Notes: generated from the letters alone by a model not told the origin. A stretch of 64,000 nucleotides of DNA from Streptomyces kaniharaensis (GCF_009569385.1 NZ_WBOF01000004.1:62001-126000), one strand, 5' to 3'; shown: positions 51,310 to 60,338, counted from the stretch's first letter. Numbers and translations are program-made.

Positions 51310-51609
51310 GTGCCCGACCGACCTGAGATTGTCTGCATCTGCGGCTCTGCCCGGTTCGCGGCCGAGATGCGTGCGGCGAACCGTGATCTGACCTTCGCGG
51401 GGGTCATCGTCGTCGCGCCAGGTGAAGCGGATGGGCCGGTCACCGACGAGCAGAAGACCGTGCTGGACGCCCTCCACCTGAGCAAGATCGACTTGGCTGA
51501 CCGGGTTCTGGTCGTCAACCCCGGCGGGTATGTCGGCGAGTCCACGAGCAGGGAAATTACATACGCTCAAGCCGCCGGCAAGCCTGTCTCGTTCACCGAT
51601 CCCGTCTGA
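51310..51609 (+). CDS. Nucleoside 2-deoxyribosyltransferase-like protein
   Basis: A 99-residue protein with IVCICGSARFAAEMRAAN at the N-terminus and DRVLVVNPGGYVGESTSREI near the end. This is the Rossmann-like pattern of the short 2'-deoxyribosyltransferase/DUF4406 group. Such small forms are common on phages and plasmids and may act on nucleotides. GTG start. No catalytic test is possible from sequence alone. Confidence 0.75.
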   Translation: MPDRPEIVCICGSARFAAEMRAANRDLTFAGVIVVAPGEADGPVTDEQKTVLDALHLSKIDLADRVLVVNPGGYVGESTSREITYAQAAGKPVSFTDPV

Positions 51610-51640
51610 CCGGTAGACGCCTGGTGGGGCCGAGGGCAGG

Positions 51641-52231
51641 TCAGCAGCCGTACGATTCCAAGATCTGCCGGGCCTTCGCGTCGGCCGGGGTCAACGCGTG
51701 CAGCCCGCCGCGGACAGCATGGTCCAGCACCAGCGGCGGGTAGCTCCTGTCCAGCGGGGTGACCGTCATCCGGCCCGGGGCCTGGTTGTCGTAGGTGACC
51801 TGCGAGGCCTTCGGGAACTCCCGCTCGCTGCCGTACGGGGTGCCGTGCAGGCACTGGCCCGGGCCGCCCAGCTCCCGGTGGTAGCGCTCCATCTGGTCGG
51901 GGAACACGTACGCGGCGGCTTCCGGAGCCTTCGCTCCCACGCAGCACAGCACCACCGTGGCGAGGATGATGTGCCACCAGTGCGCGCCGAAGCGGCGGAA
52001 GAACGCCCTGGCCGCGAGGAACACCGCGCACGATGCCGTGACCGTCGCGGCGACCACCACGGCGAGGGCCACGTTGCGGTGGTCGTGCAGGAGCCGGGAC
52101 TCCAGCGCGAAGTACATGGCCGTGATCATGACGACCCACATCGTGCCGACCGCGATCCCGCCGGCCGGCGCGGTGTAGTCCGGCTCGCCCTGCGCGTCGG
52201 CCGAGACCTGGATTCGCGAGCTGAAGGTCAC
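51641..52231 (-). CDS. Membrane protein, 196 residues
   Basis: GTG at 52231 with GGGGGAG upstream on the minus strand. Three membrane helices in the first 110 residues (GTMWVVMITAMYFAL, VALAVVVAATVTASCAVFLA, HIILATVVLCCVGA). A soluble C-terminal domain of about 80 residues follows. Unknown function. Confidence 0.7.
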   Translation of the reverse strand: MTFSSRIQVSADAQGEPDYTAPAGGIAVGTMWVVMITAMYFALESRLLHDHRNVALAVVVAATVTASCAVFLAARAFFRRFGAHWWHIILATVVLCCVGAKAPEAAAYVFPDQMERYHRELGGPGQCLHGTPYGSEREFPKASQVTYDNQAPGRMTVTPLDRSYPPLVLDHAVRGGLHALTPADAKARQILESYGC

Positions 52232-52301
52232 TTCTCCCCCTTGGCCCGGCCGGGCCGGCTCCGCTGGTTGTGCTGGTCGTTGCACCCTACGGCACCCCAC
52301 T

Positions 52302-52341
52302 GTCAGGCCCGGCCGGTATTCCGGCGCTGCCCCGGCCTGAC
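52302..52341 (-). terminator. 8-bp GC hairpin
   Basis: GTCAGGCC and GGCCTGAC with a 24-base interior that can fold further. It lies between the two minus-strand genes and may end the transcript from 53347. Confidence 0.4.
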
Positions 52342-52453
52342 GGCCGGCGCCGCGACGGGGCGTGTGGAGCGGGTAGGGAAAGGCCGGGACATGGGTGCGG
52401 CCCGCGCGCCGGAACGATCCGGTGGGCGGGCCGCAGCGGGCGCGCGCCCGGGG

Positions 52454-53347
52454 TCAGGTCTCGCGGGCGCTGAGGATCAGTGCCCGTTCGCGTACGAGGT
52501 CGCTGTGGACGCCGGGGTCGGTGTCCACCGGCAGGGCCTCCATCGCCTTGCCGATGGAGGCCAGGGCTTCGTCGAAGCGGTGCAGGCGGCGCAGCGCCGC
52601 GGCCTGGCGGAAGAGCGCGACGGCGTCCGGGTGCTGGTTGAGGGGCGGTCGGTCGAGGAGGTCGAGGATCCGGTGGGGCTGGCCGGGGAGGTCGTGGCCG
52701 AGCCACAGGCCGTGCAGCAGCGCGTGGGCGACCTTGGGGTGGTTCCCGGACTCCTCCAGCAGCGGGTCGATGAGGTCGAGCGCGGCCGGATCGGAGCGGC
52801 CGAGCAGGGCGAAGGCGTGCAGGGACCGGCTGAAGGGGTCCAGGTCCGCGGTCCGGCCGCGGCGGGCGAACAGGTCAGCCAGCGCCTGGCAGCGGAAGTC
52901 GTAGCGAAGGCCGAGGCCGTACAGGTGCAGTCGGGTCCGCGCGGTGAGCGGCGGCGCGGCGCCCAGGACTTGCTCGGCCGTGAGGTGGGTGAGCGCGCTG
53001 CTTCCGGTCTGCCGGCCTTTCCAGGCGAGGTCGGTGAGAAGCTCGGCGGACTCCTCCCAGGAGGGGCGGATCACCTCCGCCCAGTGCTCCGCGCGGGCTG
53101 TCCACGGCTGATCGAGGTGGTCCGCGATGTCGTAGCCGGAGATCTCCAGTACCGCGCCCCGGGTGAGCGAGGTGAACGCCGCCCGCTCGAGGACGGGGCG
53201 GATGTTGGGTGAGCGCAGCAGCCGCCGGGCGGCCTCCCTGCGGGCCCAGGCCGAGGAGGCGGGCAGCCGGGAGTAGGCGATTACGGCCGCGACGGCGTCG
53301 TCGAGCCAGTCCTCGGAGCCAGGGAGGTCGAGCACGGTGTCGGTCAT
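52454..53347 (-). CDS. Helical-repeat (TPR-like) protein, 297 residues
   Basis: ATG with GAAGGG upstream. Entirely helical. The C-terminal half has TPR-like units (AVALFRQAAALRRLHRFDEA followed by LASIGKAMEALPV). Probably a scaffold or interaction protein. No partner is evident. Confidence 0.65.
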   Translation of the reverse strand: MTDTVLDLPGSEDWLDDAVAAVIAYSRLPASSAWARREAARRLLRSPNIRPVLERAAFTSLTRGAVLEISGYDIADHLDQPWTARAEHWAEVIRPSWEESAELLTDLAWKGRQTGSSALTHLTAEQVLGAAPPLTARTRLHLYGLGLRYDFRCQALADLFARRGRTADLDPFSRSLHAFALLGRSDPAALDLIDPLLEESGNHPKVAHALLHGLWLGHDLPGQPHRILDLLDRPPLNQHPDAVALFRQAAALRRLHRFDEALASIGKAMEALPVDTDPGVHSDLVRERALILSARET

Positions 53348-53650
53348 GGAAGGGCCCTTCGTCCGGTGGGTGAGGAGCGGGTACGCCCACTAGAGGTGTG
53401 AGAAGGGCCGGCGGTGTGACCAGCTGTCCGCAGCCCGGTGGGATTCGGGCTCTGGGTGGTGTCGGCGCCGGTCGCTATGCTCGGGGCAGCGCACCTCGCT
53501 TGTGCGCGCCGGCCCGGGCCCACCCCCGGGATTTCGGTGAATCGTGCTGCCGCGCGGGTGCGAGTGACGACCGGTGCCTCTTCCGAACCGCACCCTGGCC
53601 TGCTCGTGGTGGGACGAACCGCAGCGTCAGGACGCGACGAAGGAGAAGCG
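53348..53650. other. Intergenic region, no gene seen
   Basis: Separates divergent genes. TATGCT at about 53478 with TGGGTG 17 bases upstream is a weak plus-strand promoter candidate. No class promoter. Confidence 0.4.
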
Positions 53651-54220
53651 GTGTCCCCGTCCTCGCCCAACACCAGCAACCACCAGCGCATCGCCCGAGC
53701 GCTGAACAGCTCGACCGGTTGCGGCTACCAGAGGGCCCTCCAGCGGGTGAAGGCCGCGGCCGACGCGGGCCAGCTGCCCGCCAGGCTCGACCGGGCCGGC
53801 CGAGAAGAAGCCGTACGGATGCTCACCGAGAGCCACCCCCAGCCCATCCCGGCCCCGCCCGCCGCAGCGAGCGCTCCGCCAGTTCCGTCAGTGGACAAGC
53901 AGCCTTCCGCCAGGGTGCTCGGGCTGGTCCGCGGGGGCCTGGACAAGACGGTCGCCGTGAGCGACATCAGCGCGTTGGCCGGGGGGCACCAGGTGCTGCC
54001 GGTCGACCTGGGCGAGCTGATGCGCGTGTCGCACGAGGCGATGGAGAGGCGCCGGGCCTTGCAGCAGAAGGAGCGGGTGGTCGCCGCCATGCGCGCGGAG
54101 CGGGACCGGAAGCTGGACCCGTTCCTCTTCCTGCCCACGCTGCCGGAGGGTGTGCGCGAGGAGATGGACCGGCTGTTGGCCTGGACCCGCCGGGAGCCGG
54201 AGAGCGGCGAGCCGCAGTGA
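53651..54220 (+). CDS. Unrecognised 189-residue protein
   Basis: GTG with AGGAGAAG two bases upstream. The N-terminal NHQRIARALNSSTGCGYQRA looks like a helix-rich DNA- or protein-binding motif. A Pro/Ala linker and then a charged helical end (ELMRVSHEAMERRRALQQKE) follow. Function unknown. Confidence 0.65.
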   Translation: MSPSSPNTSNHQRIARALNSSTGCGYQRALQRVKAAADAGQLPARLDRAGREEAVRMLTESHPQPIPAPPAAASAPPVPSVDKQPSARVLGLVRGGLDKTVAVSDISALAGGHQVLPVDLGELMRVSHEAMERRRALQQKERVVAAMRAERDRKLDPFLFLPTLPEGVREEMDRLLAWTRREPESGEPQ

Positions 54221-54282
54221 ACCGCCGCCGGCCGGGCACCCTCGGCGCTTCCGCAGGGGGCGTGCCGGTCCGGAGAACGGGT

Positions 54283-54308
54283 CGGCCCCGGCGCGGTGAC
54301 CGGGGCCG
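54283..54308. terminator. Convergent terminator hairpin
   Basis: CGGCCCCGG and CCGGGGCCG around an 8-base loop, between the convergent genes ending at 54220 and 54321. Confidence 0.7.
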
Positions 54309-54320
54309 GGCGGGCCGGGG

Positions 54321-55811
54321 CTATACGCCGGTGGCGGCCCTCTTGACTCCCCCGCGTCGGCCGAGGCCGTACACGACCCGGTAGACGTCGGGCATGTCGA
54401 GCTGCCCGCTGGTGCGGCGGCTCATCACCCCGGCGTCGACCAGCTCCTCCAGCAGCTGCGGGAGGCTGGCGGTGCTGCGCGGGCCGGTCCGGAAGCGGCC
54501 GGTGCCGTTCCCGGCCTGCCGCGCCGACTCCTGGAGCCGCCCGGCCAGGCCGCTGCGCTCCCACAGGCCGAAGACGTCCTCCTCCCAGATCGGGACCTGC
54601 TGCCCGGCCAGCGGCTCCATGGCCAGGCGGACCCACGGCAGCGCCTGGTGCAGCTCGGTGACCCGCGCCCCGCAGCCCACGCTGCGACGGAGACCGTCGT
54701 GGTGCAGCGGCCGGTCGTGTCCGGGGTGGTTGCGGCCGGTGTCCTCAAGGGCGGTGGCCAGCGCGGTGAGGAACGGACGCGGAGTGATCACTCCCCGCGC
54801 GTCCTGGAGGCGGTTGGACAGGCAGTTGTAGGTGTAGCCGGTGCGGGCGTTGGCGCCCATGAACCGGCCGGCGAGGGTGGTGAAGAACTCCTCCTGCCTC
54901 TTCGGGTCGCCGCTCAGCCCGGAGGGCGCGAGATACCGGCCGCCCTCGCTCTGCTCCCAGGTGGGCCAGGCCGTACGGAAGGCGGCGGCCCCTGCGCTGT
55001 CGTGGTTGCCCAGGAGGTGGATGAACAGGCCGTACAGCTCGGTCCTGGCGGTGCGGCCGAGGTAGTCGGACCGGCCCCAGGAGAGGTCGGCGGCGCGGCC
55101 GGTCAGGAAGCCGCGGTCCGGGCGCGGGACACCAGTCAGGGCCCCGTCCAGCATGTCCGGGCGGATGAACACCTTCGCGCGCAGCCGGGTGGTGCGGCGG
55201 GAGAGGGTGACGGCGAGGTTGAGCATGCCGGAGGCGAGGTGCTCGGCCACCGCCCGGTCCGGGTGGAGCTGGTCCAGGGCGTCGAACACGACGAGCCGCA
55301 CGGTGTCGGTGGCCTTCGCGGAGGCTTCGAACTCGGCCAGGGACCGTTCGATGGCACCCGGGTTGCGGGTAAGCCAGTCGACGCGCTCGGTCCACGTGGT
55401 GAGGGCGGCAAGGTCCGGCACCCCGAGCGCGGTCAGCGCGACGGCACTCCACAGGACGGTCGGCGGCACACCCCACCCCGTCAAGGCGCGCAGCTCCCCT
55501 GCGGTCGGCTGGCCGGCGTCCGGCCGCGCGCCGAAGGCCGTGACCGCCTCCGTCCGCTCCAGCCTGGGCATGCGGTACTCCCGCGCGGCGATGGCGCGCA
55601 GCTGCGGGTCCGTCAGGGCCCGGGCCCAGAACGTCTTGCCCTCGCCGGGCCGTCCGCGGACGACGGTGCTCTCCAGGTACAGAGCCGGGCGGTGGACGGA
55701 CGGGGTGTACATCAGTGGAGCCGGGAGGGTGAGGGCGTCGGTGGCGAGCGCTGCCGAGAGCGCGTCGTGCAGCAGTGCCCGGAGTTCTGCGACCGGAAGA
55801 GTGAGGGACAT
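54321..55811 (-). CDS. P-loop ATPase, 496 residues
   Basis: ATG at 55811 (MSLTLPVAELRALLHDALSA). Walker A GRPGEGKTFWARA near residue 75 and Walker B LVVFDALDQLHPD near residue 205 are clear, so it binds NTP. The C-terminal half (SLPQLLEELVDAGVMSRR) ends with a winged-helix-like segment. The layout recalls STAND-type ATPases without repeats, or a replication/transport helper. Paired with the 174-residue gene upstream. Confidence 0.7.
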   Translation of the reverse strand: MSLTLPVAELRALLHDALSAALATDALTLPAPLMYTPSVHRPALYLESTVVRGRPGEGKTFWARALTDPQLRAIAAREYRMPRLERTEAVTAFGARPDAGQPTAGELRALTGWGVPPTVLWSAVALTALGVPDLAALTTWTERVDWLTRNPGAIERSLAEFEASAKATDTVRLVVFDALDQLHPDRAVAEHLASGMLNLAVTLSRRTTRLRAKVFIRPDMLDGALTGVPRPDRGFLTGRAADLSWGRSDYLGRTARTELYGLFIHLLGNHDSAGAAAFRTAWPTWEQSEGGRYLAPSGLSGDPKRQEEFFTTLAGRFMGANARTGYTYNCLSNRLQDARGVITPRPFLTALATALEDTGRNHPGHDRPLHHDGLRRSVGCGARVTELHQALPWVRLAMEPLAGQQVPIWEEDVFGLWERSGLAGRLQESARQAGNGTGRFRTGPRSTASLPQLLEELVDAGVMSRRTSGQLDMPDVYRVVYGLGRRGGVKRAATGV

Positions 55812-55861
55812 CGGGGCCTTCCAAGGTGGGTTTCGTGGCGTCGGTCTTCGTTCCGTTCCGG

Positions 55862-56386
55862 TCACCACCAGTGCCGGAACAGGAAGTCGCCGCGCGGGAG
55901 TTCACCGCGACGGATGAGATCGGCCAGGACCAGTTTCAGCGACGGAGTGAAAGCCCGATCGGCGAAGAAGCGGTCCTCGAACACGGCGTTCTCAAGGTCT
56001 TGCGTTTTGGGCGGGTTCGCCTCGACGGTGGCCGGGGTGCTCTCGTCGGCGATCCGGATGCTCAGCCAGTAGTCCAGCTCAGTCATGCCGGTCTTGCGGA
56101 CGCTCTCGTGGGTACGGGAGTCCCAGCCCAGATACAGCTCGGTGTCGTCGAACGCTTCGAGTGCTTCCAGGTAGTCATCGTCGGAGGTGAGTTCGTACAG
56201 CTTCACGCTGTCGTTGCCGATGTGCTCGTCGTCCCGCTGGCAGCCGCTCAGCGAGCTGTAGGGCTTGCCGTAGACGCGCTCGGCAATGGCTCCGATCGGG
56301 ATGTGGCCGTTGTCGGCGGTCGCGTAGTCGGCGTGTGGCTCCAGCACGTAGATGCTGTAGGGCGTGTACTCGGGCGCCTCGGGCAT
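55862..56386 (-). CDS. Unrecognised 174-residue protein
   Basis: ATG at 56386, first gene after class promoter 10. Soluble and acidic with an unusually high share of Asp, Glu, Tyr and non-Ala residues (DDDYLEALEAFDDTELYLGW) and lower GC than its neighbours, which hints at separate origin. Lies 50 bases before the ATPase gene, probably one operon. Confidence 0.7.
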   Translation of the reverse strand: MPEAPEYTPYSIYVLEPHADYATADNGHIPIGAIAERVYGKPYSSLSGCQRDDEHIGNDSVKLYELTSDDDYLEALEAFDDTELYLGWDSRTHESVRKTGMTELDYWLSIRIADESTPATVEANPPKTQDLENAVFEDRFFADRAFTPSLKLVLADLIRRGELPRGDFLFRHWW

Positions 56387-56462
56387 GACGGATCTTCCTC
56401 ATGATGGTGAGTGCGTGATTGCCGGGAGGAGCGCGTGCAACTCGGGGAGCCGCTCCTCCTCA

Positions 56463-56491
56463 AGCATAAGGCAACTCATAGTGTTAAGCAA
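56463..56491 (-). promoter_or_regulatory. Class promoter 10, minus strand (TTGCTT-N17-TATGCT)
   Basis: Minus strand: TTGCTT (56491-56486), spacer AACACTATGAGTTGCCT, TATGCT (56468-56463). Drives the 174-residue protein and ATPase genes. Confidence 0.85.
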
Positions 56492-56708
56492 TGCGCTTGA
56501 TGCTCCGACTCCGCCCCCGCCGTCGGCGACCGCCCTGCACGCCAGGAAGTGACGCCGGCAACCAGTGCCGGGCCGGACGCCGCGACCGCAGCACCCGCCG
56601 CGACCGACCGAGCGCAGCGCCACCGGCCAGACGGAGGCCGGCCGCGCAACGTGCCACCGACCGGGCTCGGCCGGATGCGAGAGGAGGCGGGGCTTGATGT
56701 CGAGAGTA
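56492..56708. other. Spacer between divergent class promoters 10 and 11
   Basis: About 217 bases of GC-rich DNA without a convincing gene. The two class promoters face away from each other at its edges. I see no repeat or operator in it. Confidence 0.5.
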
Positions 56709-56737
56709 TTGCTTAACTCTATGAGTCGATGTAGTGT
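56709..56737 (+). promoter_or_regulatory. Class promoter 11 (TTGCTT-N17-TAGTGT)
   Basis: -35 TTGCTT at 56709-56714, spacer AACTCTATGAGTCGATG, -10 TAGTGT at 56732-56737. Heads the run to 60101. Confidence 0.85.
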
Positions 56738-56838
56738 TTGAGGTGTCGCCGGGCGAACGAGTGCCCCATCCGGGCCCGGGCCGTGCGACTTCCTCCTCGT
56801 CTCCGCGCCTTCTGGCCAGCCCACTTCTGGAGGCATCC

Positions 56839-57297
56839 GTGCCCGAGACCGCCCGCCGCTCCGCTCCCGCCGGCCGGACCCCATCCGCCCGCTGGTGGCG
56901 CTGGAGCGTCCTGTGCGCCCTGCCCAGCGCCGCCGTCGCCCTCGGCAGCTCCTGGGTCTACGAGCCGCACACCGCCGCCGACACGCTCATGGCCGCCACC
57001 CTCTCCAGCGTCGCGGTCTACCTCTTCGCCACCACCATGCCGCTGCGCCGCCGCAGCACCACCTACCAGGCACGCCGGGCCACCCTGGCCATCGTCGAAG
57101 CCGACCCCGACCCTGACGGCGGGAGCCCCAGCGACACCTACGAGCTGCGGGTCTACGGCGTCAGCGTGCTGGTACGGCTCCGCCAGGACTGGAAGGGCGA
57201 GCACCTGGTCCCGTACGTGCACATCGACCACGAGGCCGACCGGCCCCGGCTCCTGCTCGTCGAAGTCGACAACAAAGGCGAGACCGAACACCGCTGA
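56839..57297 (+). CDS. Two-helix membrane protein, 152 residues
   Basis: GTG with GGAGG upstream. Membrane helices WWRWSVLCALPSAAVALGSS and LMAATLSSVAVYLFATTM, then a cytoplasmic strand-rich domain (YELRVYGVSVLVRLRQDW). Function unknown. Confidence 0.7.
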   Translation: MPETARRSAPAGRTPSARWWRWSVLCALPSAAVALGSSWVYEPHTAADTLMAATLSSVAVYLFATTMPLRRRSTTYQARRATLAIVEADPDPDGGSPSDTYELRVYGVSVLVRLRQDWKGEHLVPYVHIDHEADRPRLLLVEVDNKGETEHR

Positions 57298-57368
57298 ACC
57301 CGACCGCCACCGCGCCCGCGACCAGGCCGCCCGCAGCGCCCCGGCCACCTCTCATCGAAGGAGCAGAC

Positions 57369-57581
57369 GTGCAGCCCGAGTTCACCCCCGGAGACCGCAT
57401 CAAGGTCATCCTGTGCACCGACGAGCACGACCCCATCCCCGCCGGGGCGACCGGCACCGTCACCCACTGGAACCCCCACCCACTCATCCGGCAGCTCGGC
57501 GTCGCCTGGGACACCCCGCACGACCACCGCCGCCTGATGCTGGTCCTCACCGACGGCGGCGACAGCGTCACCCGCATCTGA
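57369..57581 (+). CDS. DUF4314 protein
   Basis: A 70-residue protein: FTPGDRIKVILCTDEHDPIP, then GATGTVTHWNPHP and QLGVAWDTPHDHRRLMLVL. This matches the short SH3-like DUF4314 family seen on phages and plasmids. Role unknown. GTG with GAAGGAG upstream. Confidence 0.8.
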   Translation: MQPEFTPGDRIKVILCTDEHDPIPAGATGTVTHWNPHPLIRQLGVAWDTPHDHRRLMLVLTDGGDSVTRI

Positions 57582-57664
57582 CCGCCCGCTGCCGGGTGGC
57601 CCGAGGCCGCCCGGCAGCACCCCCGCCCGTCCGCTCACTCCGAACCCCTTTTGAGAGACGCTGC

Positions 57665-58504
57665 ATGCCCGCGAACACCCCCGCCCCCGCAACCGCCGCC
57701 GAGGTCCGGGCCGCGATCGACTTCGACTCCGAGTACGTCGTCCACTTCCGCGACGGGAACATCTGGGCCCGGCCCGAGTCCGCCGAACACCACCAGCTCC
57801 ACGGCATCGACGTCTGGCACACCGTGCGGCGCGGTCGCCGCTACGACGCCGCCGTGCACCTCTTCGAAGAGGGCGTCCTCACCCTCACCAGCCCCAGCGC
57901 GGCCATGCGGTTCATCCCGACCGCGACCTACGAGGAGCACTTCTGCGCGGCCGAGGACTGCGAGGAGTCCACCGCGGACGGCGAAGGGTGGGAGGGGCTG
58001 TGCGGCAACTGCGCCGACCGCGCCGACCGCGCCGAAGCCGAACGCGAAGCAGAGACCGAGGAGGCCGACGCCGGCACCCCACCGGGGCCGCCCGCGCTCC
58101 CGCCGTACACCGCCGCTGATCTTCACCACGCCGCCGCCACGGTCCACCACATGCTCCTGCTCGCCCTCGACGCCCAGTCCGGCGTCGGCGAGAGCCTCTG
58201 CGACCAGCCGATCCCCCACACCGCGAACACCGACGAGCCGCGCACATGGCAGTCCCTCGGCGACGAGTCGGCCAGCACCGCCTACCGCGCTGTGTGGAAG
58301 CTCCTCGACAAGGCACCCGACCTCGGCAGATGGGCCATCGGACTGGCCGCCGAGGACCTGGTGCCCGAGCCCGAGCCCCTCACCCGGTGGCAAGACGACG
58401 AAGCCGCCATCCGCCTCCACGTCGCCTTCGCGGACCACGTCGAAGCCGAGCGGCGCGCCGCGGTCTACGACGCGCTGCGCCTCGCGCTGCGGTCCGGCGT
58501 CTGA
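57665..58504 (+). CDS. Acidic protein with zinc-like motif, 279 residues
   Basis: ATG at 57665. The N-terminal domain reads YVVHFRDGNIWARPESAEHH. A middle CAAEDCEES...LCGNCADRADRAEAE holds four Cys and a charged helix. The C-terminal part is helical. Probably zinc-binding; function unknown. Confidence 0.7.
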   Translation: MPANTPAPATAAEVRAAIDFDSEYVVHFRDGNIWARPESAEHHQLHGIDVWHTVRRGRRYDAAVHLFEEGVLTLTSPSAAMRFIPTATYEEHFCAAEDCEESTADGEGWEGLCGNCADRADRAEAEREAETEEADAGTPPGPPALPPYTAADLHHAAATVHHMLLLALDAQSGVGESLCDQPIPHTANTDEPRTWQSLGDESASTAYRAVWKLLDKAPDLGRWAIGLAAEDLVPEPEPLTRWQDDEAAIRLHVAFADHVEAERRAAVYDALRLALRSGV

Positions 58505-58638
58505 CCTCGCAGGCCCGCGTCCGCACCTACACCGAGCACGCCCGCGCCGCCAGCCACTGGCGTCCGGCCGACACCGAGCTCCCCTGGCACATCCGCCACG
58601 AAGGCTGGGGCGTGCTCCCCACCCTCGGCCTCCTCTGA
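58501..58638 (+). CDS. Possible 45-residue fragment
   Basis: An open frame from CTG 58501, overlapping the upstream stop as CTGA, reads ASHWRPADTELPWHIRHEGW before its stop. The composition looks protein-like, but no standard start codon exists, so it may be a gene remnant. Confidence 0.3.
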   Translation: MTSQARVRTYTEHARAASHWRPADTELPWHIRHEGWGVLPTLGLL

Positions 58639-58678
58639 ACCCGGCCCCGCCGACCCCACCACCCGGAGCCCGACCCCC

Positions 58679-58906
58679 GTGAACGCACCCGAGCACCGTG
58701 TCCCACTCCCCGGCGACCCGCTCCCGCGCGACCAGTTACGCGCACCCGACCACGTTGCGGAAAGCAGCTGGCAGCCCCGCACTCCCACCCACCGCCGCGG
58801 CACCACCACAGCGCCGACGACGAGCACGGGGCGGGGGCGGCAACACACCCCGCCGCCCCGCCCCGCCATCAATCCGCACCCGCACCCACCCTGGAGACCT
58901 CCGTGA
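58679..58906 (+). CDS. Possible 75-residue Pro-rich protein
   Basis: GTG with CGGAG ten bases upstream. Begins MNAPEHRVPLPGDPLPRDQL and becomes low-complexity Pro/Thr/His. It overlaps the next gene by four bases, which favours a real gene, but the sequence is weak. Confidence 0.4.
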   Translation: MNAPEHRVPLPGDPLPRDQLRAPDHVAESSWQPRTPTHRRGTTTAPTTSTGRGRQHTPPPRPAINPHPHPPWRPP

Positions 58907-59460
58907 CCACTCGCCATCCCCTCCCGACCCGGTGGGCGATCAACGTCCACCCCGTCGCCAACCTGGCGATCCTCACCCTCCTCGACGGCGACGGAGCCCA
59001 CCGCGACACCGGCTTCCACCCCCTCACCGCGCCCGACACCACGGAGCACACCGTCCACACACTGGACGAGATCACCGACCCCGAACTGCGCGCCAGCGCA
59101 CAGAGGCTGATCGACACCTTCTACCAGCGCACCGCCCAGGCCCAGGCCAACGCCGACGCCTTCGGCGCAGCCGTCCCCGACCAGGAGCACCTCATCGGCC
59201 GACTGCGCTCCGACCTCCTGGGCAGCACGATCGACTTCGGCATCGACGACGAGGCGCTGACCGTCGTCCTCAAGCTCACCGCCGCAGGTCCCACCGCCGG
59301 AGCGCTGCTCGCCCTGGTCGCCCTCTGGCCCCGCACCACCTCCCCCACCAGCCCGGCAGACGGCGTCACTCAGAACCTCGCCGACGACGGCACCCTGACC
59401 GTCACCTTCGACCAGCGCCACGCCGAGAAGTTCCTCACCTGGTACCGCGACCAGCCCTGA
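58903..59460 (+). CDS. Unrecognised 185-residue protein
   Basis: GTG start after CTGGAGACC. Strand-rich beginning (WAINVHPVANLAILTLLDGD), then helix (SAQRLIDTFYQRTAQAQANA). No family recognised. Confidence 0.65.
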   Translation: MTTRHPLPTRWAINVHPVANLAILTLLDGDGAHRDTGFHPLTAPDTTEHTVHTLDEITDPELRASAQRLIDTFYQRTAQAQANADAFGAAVPDQEHLIGRLRSDLLGSTIDFGIDDEALTVVLKLTAAGPTAGALLALVALWPRTTSPTSPADGVTQNLADDGTLTVTFDQRHAEKFLTWYRDQP

Positions 59461-59522
59461 CCCTCGCGCAGGCCCGCGACCGCCCACCCGCACGAACAAC
59501 ACCAGCACCCGAAGGAAGCACC

Positions 59523-60101
59523 ATGGAGAACTGGGAGACGCGCACCGCCCTCATGCCGGCCACACCCCTCGGCCTCTGAGCGGACAAGATGGCCGACGCC
59601 ATGGCCACCGCCCTGGCCGCCATCGAACAGCGAGAAGGGAAACGCCGGGGATGGGGCAAGCCCGCCCGGCTGTTCACCGTCCACCTGGCCGACCTCGACA
59701 CCCGCTCGGTCGAGCTGCGCGTGGTCCCGGCCCGGCTCTGGGGCTCCCAGGTCCGCAACCCCGCCGTCGCGATCACCCACACCGCCCGGCGCCTACCCGC
59801 CGTGCTGACCACGGTGAAGCACCGCTCGTACGCCGACGCCCCGGTGGCCGGCATCGCCGTGATGCTCGAAGGCTGGGGCCGACCCGCCGACCGGGAGCCG
59901 ACCGGATCGAAAGCCGCCTCGTCTACGCCGTGGACATCAACCAGGAGGAGTTCTACGTCCGACGCCGCCGCGGCCACGAGCCACGAGCCCCACGTGCTCT
60001 CCACCGCCCAGCACGACCAGACCACGGTAGGTGCCGGGCTCGTCCCCCTCGGCCTAGGCCGGATCGCCCACGCGCTCCGCGAGGGGCATCCCGTCTTCTG
60101 A
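59523..60101 (+). pseudogene. Decayed copy of the 60339-60974 gene
   Basis: From ATG 59523 it reads MENWETRTALMPATPLGL, then an in-frame TGA at 59577-59579, then MADAMATALAAIEQREGKRR, matching its paralogue (which has LGLFQDGLADAMATALHAIE). After GWGRPADREP about 57 bases are missing and the frame shifts (DRIESRLVYAVDINQEEFYV is out of frame). A second shift restores RIAHALREGHPVF at the end. A product from ATG 59589 is possible but would be scrambled in the middle. Confidence 0.75.
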
Positions 60102-60182
60102 CCACCCCTCCCGGCTGCTCCGGCTACGACCGGAGCAGCCGCGCTTCTCGGCGCAGACAGGCAGATCAAGCCCTATATAGAA

Positions 60183-60212
60183 TTGCTTAACGCTATGAAT
60201 GCGGGGTAGGGT
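60183..60212 (+). promoter_or_regulatory. Class promoter 12 (TTGCTT-N18-TAGGGT)
   Basis: -35 TTGCTT at 60183-60188, spacer AACGCTATGAATGCGGGG, -10 TAGGGT at 60207-60212. Serves the single gene at 60339. Confidence 0.8.
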
Positions 60213-60338
60213 GTACTCATGCCGGCCGCGATCACCCGGCCTTCCCCCGGCGTAGATCGGCCCGGCGCGCCCCATCACCCGGCCAGCGTCCGCCGGTCCC
60301 CACCCGCCCTCTCGCCGGGCCGACAGAGAAGAGCGATC

